Source: Micromonospora vinacea (GTDB taxonomy: Bacteria; Actinomycetota; Actinomycetes; Mycobacteriales; Micromonosporaceae). Taken from it: a stretch of DNA of 64,000 bases. Both the position numbers and the translations under genes were made by a program. The DNA is taken from positions 3,658,001 through 3,722,000 of the forward strand of contig NZ_JADOTY010000001.1 in NCBI RefSeq assembly GCF_015751785.1, written 5' to 3'. The notes under the pieces were generated by a model, which saw only the letters and a list, made by a program, of their open reading frames with translations, had not been told where the DNA came from and searched no databases. Positions 32,255-40,814 of this stretch are shown here, piece by piece (position 1 is the first letter of the stretch; each line of letters starts with the position of its first letter).

Positions 32255-34211
32255 GGGCCGTCCTCGGTCCATGGCCGTCATGGCTCACCAGGACGACGAT
32301 CTCTACTTCCTGAACCCGCTGCTCGCCAGCCAGCTGCACCACAGCGCGACGCACCTGACGGTCTGCCTGACCGCCGGTGAGGCGGACGGACGTAACGCCC
32401 CCGGTGGGTCGGCGGCACACGCCGCGCTGCCGGTCGACTTCGAGGGCTTCGCGGCCGCGCGGTTCAACGGGCTCCGCTCGGCGTACGGGGAGATGGTTCT
32501 CGGCGATCGGAACGCCAAGTGGCGGCGTGCGGCGATCACCGTGGGCTCGACCGCCGAGGCGGACGTTTCGACGCTTGTCGACGCGCCGTGGATCCGGTTG
32601 GTGTCGTTGAACCTCTGGTGTGCGCCGCCCCCCGGATCGCCGGTCGGAGCTGGGTCGCTGCCGCAGTTGTGGACCGGCAAAGCCACTGTCACGCCCACCA
32701 TGGTTCCGCTGGGTTCGCCGGTTTCCGAAACGTTCGCCTACTCTCGGGAGAACCTGATCGAGGCGCTGCTGCACCTGCTGCGCGACGTCGAGCCGACGCT
32801 GTTGTGGACGATGGACCCGGATCCCGACCGTCAACTGCACGACAAGGCCAACCCCCAGCACGCCGACACCGGTGACTACTCCGACCACCTCGCCCACACC
32901 ATCACCGGGCTGTTTGCGCACGAGGCGGCCCAACGATGGTTCGCCGAGGGTGGTGGCAGCGCCACGACCGTCGAGGCGTTCCGCGGCTACTACGTCCGCC
33001 GGTGGCCGTCCAACCTCAGCCCCGAGGCGCGGGCGCTCAAGCAGCGGTACAAGGACATCTACGGGTGGGCCGACGGCCGCCCCGCCGACGGACCCGTGGG
33101 TCACGGCGACCGTAAGGTCGGTGGCGACGCGATCGGCACTGGGAACGCCTCCGGAACCACGTTGCGTTATCCCGGCTCGCGAACGTGGGCGGCGCCCGGC
33201 CCGAACGGGAAGTTGTCGGCCTTCGCCGTGCGGGGCGGCCAGGTGGTGCACTGGCAGCAGACCGGCTCGGGCGGGTTTGCCCCGAGCCGGGTGATTCCCG
33301 GCGGCGGACTCCTTCCGCACGTCGCCGCGTTGGCCACCCCGAACGGCGACTGGCGGCTCTTCGCGGTGCGTCAAGAACTCACGGCAGAGCCCGATCGGCA
33401 CGTCCGCGACATCTGGACAACTGTGTTGCCCGCCGCCGGCGACGCCACCGTTCGCTGGGAGTCGCTGGGCAACCCCGCCCGGCGCAATGCCCCGTCGGAT
33501 CGACGGAACATCGGCATGCCGCACGCGGTCTCCCTGCCTGACGGCGGTGTCCTGTTGCTGGCACGGAACGCCGGCAAGGGACTGAGCGTCCGGTGGTACG
33601 ACGGAACGTCCTGGACGCAGTGGCAGGAGCTCGGTGGCCGGGACATCCAGGACGGCCTGGCAGCGGTCGTGGTGGACGACCACCACGTGGAGGTGCTGGC
33701 TGCCGGGCGCACTGGAACCGGACGTTGGCTGGTCTCCGTGCCGGAACTCGTCGCCGAGTACGCCCCGCTGGAGACAGAGGCGCCGGCAGGTCCGCCTGCC
33801 GTGACGTGGCTGCCCGACGGCGAGCGACTACTCCTGTTTCGGCGACGGGACTCGGCGTCCGTGTTGTCGTACCGCACCCGCGGCGGGGAGTGGGACCTTT
33901 CGACTGCCGCTGACCTCGGTGGTCACGGCGGTCCCGGCCCACTGACCGCCCGGTTCGTTTCCGAGGCGGGCGCGGTCCTGGTAGCCGTCCGCGACGACGC
34001 GTCCGGCTCCAGCGTGGCCTGGCTCGACCCGGCCGGGGGGACGCCCTGCCGCTGGCTGCGCGAGTCGACGCCGATCGTCGGTGGTCACGCGGTGCAGATC
34101 GACGAGGCCGGCTGCCCCGTTCTCCTGGCTGTGTCGACAGCGGGCGGGCTTCTCGCCTCCCGACCGGACCGACTCGGATCGTCCTTGAACCCGATGAAGG
34201 AAGTGCCGTGA
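32244..34211 (+). CDS. PIG-L family deacetylase fused to a propeller-like domain
   Basis: 655 residues, with GGGGAGCGCC before the ATG, which overlaps the first Stealth gene by 11 bases. The N-terminal LmbE-like domain (about 8-290) has VMAHQDDDLYFL, a variant of the AHPDDE metal-binding motif (His15, Asp17, Asp18), and His215 in DYSDHLAH as the likely third zinc ligand. Residues from about 310 form repeated beta-rich units (SAFAVRGGQVVHWQQTG, RLFAVRQE, ADGRTGT-like), suggesting a lectin-like beta-propeller. No signal peptide, so cytoplasmic. Predicted N-deacetylation of an acetamido sugar in the glycan made by this operon. Confidence 0.85.
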   Translation: MTSEGRPRSMAVMAHQDDDLYFLNPLLASQLHHSATHLTVCLTAGEADGRNAPGGSAAHAALPVDFEGFAAARFNGLRSAYGEMVLGDRNAKWRRAAITVGSTAEADVSTLVDAPWIRLVSLNLWCAPPPGSPVGAGSLPQLWTGKATVTPTMVPLGSPVSETFAYSRENLIEALLHLLRDVEPTLLWTMDPDPDRQLHDKANPQHADTGDYSDHLAHTITGLFAHEAAQRWFAEGGGSATTVEAFRGYYVRRWPSNLSPEARALKQRYKDIYGWADGRPADGPVGHGDRKVGGDAIGTGNASGTTLRYPGSRTWAAPGPNGKLSAFAVRGGQVVHWQQTGSGGFAPSRVIPGGGLLPHVAALATPNGDWRLFAVRQELTAEPDRHVRDIWTTVLPAAGDATVRWESLGNPARRNAPSDRRNIGMPHAVSLPDGGVLLLARNAGKGLSVRWYDGTSWTQWQELGGRDIQDGLAAVVVDDHHVEVLAAGRTGTGRWLVSVPELVAEYAPLETEAPAGPPAVTWLPDGERLLLFRRRDSASVLSYRTRGGEWDLSTAADLGGHGGPGPLTARFVSEAGAVLVAVRDDASGSSVAWLDPAGGTPCRWLRESTPIVGGHAVQIDEAGCPVLLAVSTAGGLLASRPDRLGSSLNPMKEVP

Positions 34212-35857
34212 ACAACACGCCGGTGGTACCGCAGCGCGCGGGAGAGCCATCCCGGACTGCCGAAGGGGCCAGGGGCGCGTCGGTGGGGAGCGTCGGACGA
34301 GACCTTCCCGCGCTTCGCGAGGTCCTGGTCGACGGTGGACGTCGTACCGCGCACGTGCATGCCGACCTGACCCCGATCCTGGGACGTCAGCTGAACGTCG
34401 ACGCGGTGAGCGGCGCGCTGGACGCGCACGGGGTGGACTACTTCCTCGTCCGCGGCATGGACGACCGGACGCCGGTGATCGGCGTCAGCGAGGTTGATCG
34501 GCTCGCCACGCTGAGCGCACTGGAGAAGCTGGGTGGGGTCGAGACGTGCTACGTGAGCCAGGTTCTACCCCGGCCGCCGATCGTCGGCGGCCTCACCGAC
34601 GCGTCGGAGGCGCCGGCCTGGACCGAGCTGTACGCCGCGCAGGCGATCAAGCTGACCTGGTTCCGCGCCGACCCGACCCTCAAGCTGATCCTGGGCCCCG
34701 CGTACGGCTGCGAGATCGAGTTCTGGAAACCCGACCGGTCGGCCGGGCTGCTCCGCTCGCCCCGGCCCAACCGGATGATGCGGGCGGTGGCACTGGAGGG
34801 TACTCCGGTGCAGGTGGACGAGCACCGGCTGACCCGCCTCGCCTCTCCGGCGAAGTGGCACCCACCCCGGCGTAGCCGCGCGGAGTTCGACCACCTGCTT
34901 CCGGACGACATCGACTTTCCCATCGACGTGGTCTACACCTGGGTGGACGGCGCGGACCCGGAGTGGCAGCAACGTCGGGCGAGCGTCCGTGGCGAGTCGC
35001 TGCACGCCGAGGCGGCGAGTGAGTCGCGGTACATCAACCGTGACGAGTTGAAGTTCTCGTTGCGGTCGCTCCACCTGAACGCCCCGTGGGTCCGCAACAT
35101 CTACATCGTGACCGACCACCAGCGTCCGGCCTGGCTGGACCTCAGCGCCGACAACATCTTCCTGGTCAACCATGACGAGATCTTCGCGGCCCCGGATGCC
35201 CTGCCGAGCTTCAACTCGTGCGCCATCGAAAGTCAGCTGCACCGCATCGACGGGCTCGCCGAGCACTTCCTGTACCTCAACGACGACATGTTCTTCGGTC
35301 GGCCGCTGGCACCGCAGACGTTCTTCCTGGCCAATGGCAACACCAAGTTCTTCCTGTCCCAGAACCGGATCCCGCTCGGCGATATCACCGAGCTGGACAG
35401 CCCGGTGGACGCGATGATCAAGAACAATCGGGCCCTGATCGAGAAGCGGTTCGGCCGCACCCTCACCCAGGGCTCCCAGCACGTGCCCTACCCGTTGCGG
35501 CGCAGCATCCTCGCGGAGATCGAGCGGGAGTTTCCGGTCGAGCACGAGGCCACCATGCGCAGTCGGTTCCGCAGCGCAAACGACCTGACCATCACGTACT
35601 CGCTGCACCACTACTACGCGTTCCTGACCGGCCGCGCGCTGCCCGGACGCGTCAACTACGGCTACGTCCAGCTCGCGGTACCCGACCTCGAAGCGCGGCT
35701 GCGGCGCGCGGAGGCGCGGCGGGACTGGGACACCTTCTGCATCAACGACGCCTTCTCGACGTTCGCCCAACTGCAACACCAGATGACCATCCTCGAGCCG
35801 TTCATGGAGGCGTACTTCCCGGTGCCGAGCCCCTACGAACTGAGGACCTCCGGGTGA
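34208..35857 (+). CDS. Stealth family sugar-phosphate transferase 2
   Basis: 549 residues from GTG 34208, which overlaps the deacetylase stop (GTGA) and has GAAGGAAG upstream. Region 1 FPIDVVYTWVDGADPEW begins at residue 237. Region 2 includes YINRDELKFSLRSLHLNAPW, FNSCAIESQLHRIDGL and YLNDDMFFG (N358-D359-D360). Later regions include KNNRALIEKRFG and SLHHYYAFLTG. It lacks the longer N-terminal leader of paralogue 1 but keeps the shared pre-catalytic domain (VDAVSGALDAHGVDYFLVRG). Predicted sugar-1-phosphate transferase acting on the same polymer; donor sugar unknown. Confidence 0.93.
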   Translation: MNNTPVVPQRAGEPSRTAEGARGASVGSVGRDLPALREVLVDGGRRTAHVHADLTPILGRQLNVDAVSGALDAHGVDYFLVRGMDDRTPVIGVSEVDRLATLSALEKLGGVETCYVSQVLPRPPIVGGLTDASEAPAWTELYAAQAIKLTWFRADPTLKLILGPAYGCEIEFWKPDRSAGLLRSPRPNRMMRAVALEGTPVQVDEHRLTRLASPAKWHPPRRSRAEFDHLLPDDIDFPIDVVYTWVDGADPEWQQRRASVRGESLHAEAASESRYINRDELKFSLRSLHLNAPWVRNIYIVTDHQRPAWLDLSADNIFLVNHDEIFAAPDALPSFNSCAIESQLHRIDGLAEHFLYLNDDMFFGRPLAPQTFFLANGNTKFFLSQNRIPLGDITELDSPVDAMIKNNRALIEKRFGRTLTQGSQHVPYPLRRSILAEIEREFPVEHEATMRSRFRSANDLTITYSLHHYYAFLTGRALPGRVNYGYVQLAVPDLEARLRRAEARRDWDTFCINDAFSTFAQLQHQMTILEPFMEAYFPVPSPYELRTSG

Positions 35858-38097
35858 AGTTCGCCTTCCTGATCCACAACATGTACGGCGTCGGTGGCAC
35901 CAACCGGGCCGTGCTGAACCTGGCGACCGCCCTGGTGGGCCGGGGGCACGGAGTGGAGATCGTCTCTGTGTTCCGCCGCACCGACGAGCCGATGTTCGCC
36001 ATCGACGACCGGATCGCGCTCGTGCCGCTGCTCGACACCCGACCCCGGCGTCCCGACCGAGCCGACCCTCGCCTCCGGGAGCCGTCCCTGCTGGTGCCGA
36101 AGAGCGAGGAGTTCCACACCCAGTACAGCCGGCTGACCGACGAACGGATGATCGACTACCTGCGCTCGACCGCGGCCGACGTGATTGTGGGTACCCGTCC
36201 GGGAATCAACATGGTGGTGGCGCGGCACGGCCCCGACCATGCGGTCCGCGTGGCGCAGGAACACATGACGCAGGATCTGATCGACGACGCGCTGAAGGAG
36301 GAGATCCGGCTCTCGTACCACCGGATCGACCTGGCCTTCACGGTGACGGAGGCCGACGCCGCTGCGTTCCGATCGGGCAATCCGGTGCCACACACCCGCG
36401 TCGTGGCACTGCCGAACAGCGTTCCCCAGCCCACCGTGCCGCCGGCCGACGGAACCAACCGGATCGTGGTCAGCGCGGGACGACTCGACCCGATCAAGCG
36501 GTACGACCGGCTCATCGCCGCCTTCGCGCGGGTCGCCGGCGATCATCCGGGCTGGAAACTGCGGATCTACGGAGATGGTCCACAACGCCCGGCGCTTGTC
36601 GCGCAGGTCCGCGAGCTGGGGATGTCCGACCAGGTCCAACTGATGGGCCGGCGCGAGGACATGTCCACGGAGTGGGTCAAGGGCTCGATCGCGGCGGTCT
36701 CCTCGGAGCGGGAATCGTTCGGCATGACCATCGTGGAGGCGATGCGGCTCGGCCTGCCGGTGATCAGCACCGACTGCCCGGTCGGACCCCGCGAGATCAT
36801 CCAGCACGGGGTCGATGGTCTGCTGGTCCCGATGGACGACCTCGACGCGTACGCCTCGGCGTTGCGGACGCTGATGCACGACGACGACCTCCGGGCCCGA
36901 CTGGCCCAGCAGGCGTTGGTGAACGCGGCGCGGTTCGACCCGGATACACTCGCCGACTCCTTCGCCCGGCAGTGTGACGCCGTGCTCGTCGAGCGGGGCC
37001 CGGCGCCCGGGCGTTCCTCGCGGGTCGCCCGGTCGGGTAAGGGGCCGCGAACCGGGCGTTCAGTGCTGGCACGCGGCGGTGACCTGGTTCGCGAACCCGA
37101 TCTGGTCCGGCTGTTGGGCGACCCGGTCCTTCGCGGGATCGCGGGTAGTGACCTGGCCCGTCGGGCGAGCATCGGGGCACTGGTGCGACTCTCCCGCATT
37201 CGGCAGGCCCGGGCCACCTCCGCCAGATTGCAGAAGGCGATCCGGCGGCGGGCCGCCGCTCCAGCCGCCGGGCCGAAAGTGGACTGTCAGGTGCTGCCGG
37301 ACCACGGCCTCAGCCTGAGTATCGCCGCACCGGGCCTTGCCGCGGGCGCGCACCTGTTGCTGCGCGACCGGGACAGCGGGCACAAGGTGCGGGTGCCGCT
37401 GGAAGCACGGGACGACGGGGCACGCCAGGTGGCGGTGCTGCCCGCCGACGAGTTGCCGGAGGGCCGCTGGAACGCGTACCTGCAACCGCTGACGGGGGCG
37501 CGCCTCCGCCTGTGCCCGGACCGGATCGACACGCGGGTACTCGCCGGCGGTCATCGACCGGCGGATGATCCGGCCGGCGGGTACGCGGTCCGTTCACACC
37601 TGCCGTACCGCACGGCGGACGGCTTCCTGGCGGTGCGCAGCTGGGTCCGGGCAGAGCACGCCGAGGTGCGGCGGATCGCCCTCAGCGGTGAGCGGGTGTC
37701 GATCGAGGCCGTCTGGTGCGGATCCGGCATTCCCGAGCAGGCCGTGCTCCACCGACGGGGTCACCACGAGTGCGCGGTGTCTGTGCCGGTGGTACGAACC
37801 CGCGGCGGCCACCTGCGTATCGACGTGGCTGTCGACGAGTTGGCCGCACATCGACTGGGCCGGTACGAGGACTGGGATTTGTGGCTGCGGCAGGCCGGCA
37901 CGGACCGTCAGGTCCGGTTGGGTTTGCTCGTCGACGACGTCGTCGACAAGAAGCTCGTCTACAACTACCCGGAGATCTACCTGGTGGACGATCCGGGGCT
38001 GGATCTTGTCGAGGAGGACCCGGCGCCGCTGCTGCGGGTCCGCCCGTACTACACCCGCGACAGCGAACTGTCGATCGTCGTCGTCGACCGCCCATGA
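35854..38097 (+). CDS. GT4-type glycosyltransferase with unassigned C-terminal region
   Basis: 747 residues from GTG 35854, coupled to the Stealth gene before it (GTGA). Residues 1-375 form a GT-B glycosyltransferase of family 4: N-terminal GVGGTNRAVLNLATAL, the VVSAGRLDPIKRYDRLIAAF donor-domain start, and the E..FG...EAM motif (SSERESFGMTIVEAMRLGLP). It retains a nucleotide-sugar-dependent transfer site. Residues from about 380 to the end are a basic linker followed by beta-rich sequence (LSLSIAAPGLAAGAHLLLRD, GRWNAYLQPLTG) of no family I recognise. Probably makes glycosidic links in the repeat unit that the Stealth enzymes join by phosphate. Confidence 0.88.
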   Translation: MKFAFLIHNMYGVGGTNRAVLNLATALVGRGHGVEIVSVFRRTDEPMFAIDDRIALVPLLDTRPRRPDRADPRLREPSLLVPKSEEFHTQYSRLTDERMIDYLRSTAADVIVGTRPGINMVVARHGPDHAVRVAQEHMTQDLIDDALKEEIRLSYHRIDLAFTVTEADAAAFRSGNPVPHTRVVALPNSVPQPTVPPADGTNRIVVSAGRLDPIKRYDRLIAAFARVAGDHPGWKLRIYGDGPQRPALVAQVRELGMSDQVQLMGRREDMSTEWVKGSIAAVSSERESFGMTIVEAMRLGLPVISTDCPVGPREIIQHGVDGLLVPMDDLDAYASALRTLMHDDDLRARLAQQALVNAARFDPDTLADSFARQCDAVLVERGPAPGRSSRVARSGKGPRTGRSVLARGGDLVREPDLVRLLGDPVLRGIAGSDLARRASIGALVRLSRIRQARATSARLQKAIRRRAAAPAAGPKVDCQVLPDHGLSLSIAAPGLAAGAHLLLRDRDSGHKVRVPLEARDDGARQVAVLPADELPEGRWNAYLQPLTGARLRLCPDRIDTRVLAGGHRPADDPAGGYAVRSHLPYRTADGFLAVRSWVRAEHAEVRRIALSGERVSIEAVWCGSGIPEQAVLHRRGHHECAVSVPVVRTRGGHLRIDVAVDELAAHRLGRYEDWDLWLRQAGTDRQVRLGLLVDDVVDKKLVYNYPEIYLVDDPGLDLVEEDPAPLLRVRPYYTRDSELSIVVVDRP

Positions 38098-38122
38098 GTA
38101 CGGACACGAGGAGAAACGAGCG

Positions 38123-39883
38123 GTGACCGAGTCGAAGCCCACGCCCGGAGAAGCACCCCGCGCGCTGGCCGAACCCACCGGGTTCGTGGAGGTGTACCGC
38201 CGGGTGCTCAGCCCGCAGACCCGGCGTGCCATCGCCACGAAGGTGAGCCCCCGGGCCCGACACCAGCTGAAGCAGTGGGTCGCCCGGGCCGCGCGGGACG
38301 GTCACCTCTCCGAGCGCCGGGGCGAGCGGCTGGCCCGCCGCCAGCCGGAGTTGCTGGCCGGCGCGGACCGGGTGGTCGTCACCGCCGACCGGGGACCCCG
38401 GGTGGCCCGGATCGGGGCGGCGGTCACCCCGCTGATGGCACGGCTGGACAACCTCACCACTGTGACGGCGGCGCTCGACGAGGCCGGCGTACCCCACTTC
38501 CGGGTACGCGGCGAAAGCCACCGCTCGTCGGTGGTCGCCGTCGACGCGGAGCACCGCGCGCGGGCGTACGCCGCACTCGCCGCCGCCTGCGGTCGGATCC
38601 CCGGCTACGTCGGCGTGCCGGACGACACCGGGCAGCCGGCCGCCGGCTTCGAACCGAAGACCTGGGACCGGCTGGCCGACGCCCCGGTGTTGCGGCTGAC
38701 CTGGTACTGGACGGACCCCCAGCGGCGGCTGGTGCTGGGGCAGGCGTACGGGTGCGACGTCGAGTTCTGGACCCGGGACGGTGACACACTCGTCGCGCCG
38801 CGACCCAACGCCGTCGCCGAACAGGTGACGGTGGCGGCGCCTCTGGTCCTCGTACCGGAGTCGCGGTTCACCGGCCTGGCGCCCGCCGCCGCCCCCGCGA
38901 CGGCCCGGACCCGTGCGGAGTTCGCCGCGCCGCGACCCGACGACGTGCCGTTCCCGGTCGACGTGGTCTACACCTGGGTCGACGGCACCGACCCGGCCTG
39001 GCTGCGCCGACGGGCCGAGGTGGCCGGGGTGCCGTACCACGCGGAGGCGGCGAGCGCGGCCCGCTTCCTCAGCCGCGACGAGCTGCGCTACTCGCTCCGG
39101 TCGCTGCACCTGTTCGCGCCCTGGGTGCGCCACGTCTACGTGGTGACCGACGACCAGGTGCCGACCTGGCTGGACCCGTCCGCCACCGGGCTGCGGGTGG
39201 TCAGCCATCGGGAGATCTTCACCGACCCGACCGTGCTGCCGACGTACAACTCGCACGCCATCGAGAGCCAGCTGCACCACATCGACGGGCTCTCCGAGCA
39301 CTTCCTGTACTTCAACGACGACGTCTTCCTCGGCACCGAGGTGCTGCCCCAGGACTTCTTCCTGGCCAACGGCATCTCCCGGTTCTTTCCCTCGCCGGCG
39401 CTGGTACCGCCGGGCCCACCCACCGCCGGGGACATCCCGTCGTCGGCGGCCGGAAAGAACAACCGGGCGTTGATCGCGGAGCGGTTCGGCACCGTGCTGA
39501 CCCAGAAAATGAAGCACATGCCGCACGCGCTGCGGCGAAGCGTGCTCCAGGAGATCGAGCAGACGTTCCCGCAGCAGTACCGGCGGACCGCGGCGAGTCA
39601 GTTCCGCAGCATGGACGACCTGTCGGTCGCCTCGTCGCTGCACCACTACTACGCGTTCCACACCGGTCGCGCGGCACCGGGGAACCTGCGGTACACCATC
39701 GCCGAGCTGTCCCACCCGGACACACCCGCCCGGTTGGCGCACCTGCTCGCCCGTCGGGACCGGCAGGTGTTCTGCCTGAACGACGCGTTCTCCGTCGAGG
39801 AGGACCTCGACGCGCAGTTGGCGCTGCTCATCCCGTTCCTGGAGACGTACTTCCCGGTGCCGAGCCCGTGGGAACGGGCCTGA
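38123..39883 (+). CDS. Stealth family sugar-phosphate transferase 3
   Basis: 586 residues from GTG 38123 with GAGGAG about nine bases upstream. After a basic N-terminal segment (RRVLSPQTRRAIATKVSPRA) comes the shared domain NLTTVTAALDEAGVPHFRVR. Region 1 FPVDVVYTWVDGTDPAW starts at residue 277; region 2 contains LSRDELRYSLRSLHLFAPWV, YNSHAIESQLHHIDGL and YFNDDVFLG (N398-D399-D400). Region 3/4 segments KNNRALIAERFG and SLHHYYAFHTG follow. Last gene of the glycan operon, 25 bases after the glycosyltransferase. Three paralogues in one operon may use different donor sugars or acceptors. Confidence 0.93.
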   Translation: MTESKPTPGEAPRALAEPTGFVEVYRRVLSPQTRRAIATKVSPRARHQLKQWVARAARDGHLSERRGERLARRQPELLAGADRVVVTADRGPRVARIGAAVTPLMARLDNLTTVTAALDEAGVPHFRVRGESHRSSVVAVDAEHRARAYAALAAACGRIPGYVGVPDDTGQPAAGFEPKTWDRLADAPVLRLTWYWTDPQRRLVLGQAYGCDVEFWTRDGDTLVAPRPNAVAEQVTVAAPLVLVPESRFTGLAPAAAPATARTRAEFAAPRPDDVPFPVDVVYTWVDGTDPAWLRRRAEVAGVPYHAEAASAARFLSRDELRYSLRSLHLFAPWVRHVYVVTDDQVPTWLDPSATGLRVVSHREIFTDPTVLPTYNSHAIESQLHHIDGLSEHFLYFNDDVFLGTEVLPQDFFLANGISRFFPSPALVPPGPPTAGDIPSSAAGKNNRALIAERFGTVLTQKMKHMPHALRRSVLQEIEQTFPQQYRRTAASQFRSMDDLSVASSLHHYYAFHTGRAAPGNLRYTIAELSHPDTPARLAHLLARRDRQVFCLNDAFSVEEDLDAQLALLIPFLETYFPVPSPWERA

Positions 39884-39899
39884 ACCCACCCCGGACACG

Positions 39900-39942
39900 A
39901 CGGTGGCCGGTCGCGCCCTCCCCGGCGACGACCGACCACCGT
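39900..39942. terminator. Hairpin at the end of the Stealth operon
   Basis: ACGGTGGCCGGTCG (39900-39913) pairs with CGACCGACCACCGT (39929-39942) with one mismatch, 17 bases after the stop of the third Stealth gene and 20 before the end of the convergent lipoprotein gene. Likely terminates both. Confidence 0.65.
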
Positions 39943-39962
39943 GCCCTCGCGGGCGATCGGGC

Positions 39963-40610
39963 TCAGTACGAGTAGCCCGAGCCCCCGGCGTCGCTCGAAC
40001 CGCTGTCCGCCGGCGGTGCGACAGCCTTCGGGGTGCCCTTGGGCAGGCAGCTCAGGTTCTTCTTGCCGTCCGGCTGGACCACGAACCAGGTGCCACCGAC
40101 AGCCTGGCCCTTCCACTGGCCGGGCTTCTTGTCGCCGATGTAGCGGTAGACCGGCCAGCCGGCGATGGTGAGCTGACGGGTGCCGTCCTGCCGGGTCACG
40201 CTGCCGACCTTGTCGTCGGAGACGCCGGTGAGCTCCGGGTTGCCGTCGGTCAGCGCCGGAGGCCACACCTCGGCGCACTTGTCGACGCAGTTCGACGACG
40301 GCGGGTCGGCGGTGTCCTTGTCGAAGCGGTACAGGATCCAGCCGTCCTGGTCGGTGACCACCTTGCCCATCCGGGCGACACTCTTACCGACCAACTTCTC
40401 GGTCAGGTCGACGTCCGCGGGCGGGGCGTCGGCGGCCGGCGCCTCCGCGGACGCCGAGACCTCAGGTTCAACCGTCGCGGTGGGCTCGGCCGCGGCGACG
40501 GCGACCGGCTCGGCCGCGCTCGAGTTCGCCCCGTCGTAACCCGCGGGAGCGCAGGCCGTTAGTGCGACCATCGCGCTCGCGACGATGACGGTCCGCTTCA
40601 TCTGTGCCAC
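39963..40610 (-). CDS. Secreted-repeat (SCO0930/COG4315-type) lipoprotein
   Basis: 215 residues from GTG 40610 (an ATG three codons in, at 40601, is equally possible). Signal peptide with lipobox ALTAC. After a Glu/Ala/Thr-rich linker come two copies of the short repeat seen in the actinobacterial lipoprotein family PF03640: VVTDQDGWILYRFDKDTADP with CVDKCAEVWPP, and TIAGWPVYRYIGDKKPGQWKGQ with GGTWFVV. Surface-anchored; role unknown, with redox or metal-related functions sometimes suggested. Monocistronic, with a clear promoter upstream. Confidence 0.85.
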   Translation of the reverse strand: MAQMKRTVIVASAMVALTACAPAGYDGANSSAAEPVAVAAAEPTATVEPEVSASAEAPAADAPPADVDLTEKLVGKSVARMGKVVTDQDGWILYRFDKDTADPPSSNCVDKCAEVWPPALTDGNPELTGVSDDKVGSVTRQDGTRQLTIAGWPVYRYIGDKKPGQWKGQAVGGTWFVVQPDGKKNLSCLPKGTPKAVAPPADSGSSDAGGSGYSY

Positions 40611-40636
40611 GTGCCCTCCTCATTCTTGACAGTTCA

Positions 40637-40664
40637 CCCATAGGTACGGCGGGCGGGCTGTCAA
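40637..40664 (-). promoter_or_regulatory. Promoter of the secreted-repeat lipoprotein gene
   Basis: On the minus strand TTGACA (40664-40659) is followed after 16 bases by TATGGG (40642-40637), a good housekeeping-type match. Transcription would start near 40630, giving a short leader containing GAGGAGGG before the start codon. An inverted repeat CTTGACAG/CTGTCAAG (40625-40632, 40658-40665) overlaps it and could be an operator. Confidence 0.65.
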
Positions 40665-40764
40665 GGTTGAAGTAGTAACAGTGGTCAATTTCACGTAAAT
40701 CTATTGAACCATTTCCGGCTGCCATGCGTGCGCCCCCCGCGAGGCGGGCCGCCCGCAACGACAG

Positions 40765-40801
40765 ATCGGCGCCGGTCATTGTCACAATGACCGGCGCCGA
40801 T
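40765..40801 (-). terminator. Strong hairpin terminator of the sigma/anti-sigma operon
   Basis: Arms 40765-40782 (ATCGGCGCCGGTCATTGT) and 40784-40801 (ACAATGACCGGCGCCGAT) are perfect reverse complements with one central base, 14 bases past the stop of the anti-sigma gene. Confidence 0.8.
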
Positions 40802-40814
40802 GCGGCAGAAACGC

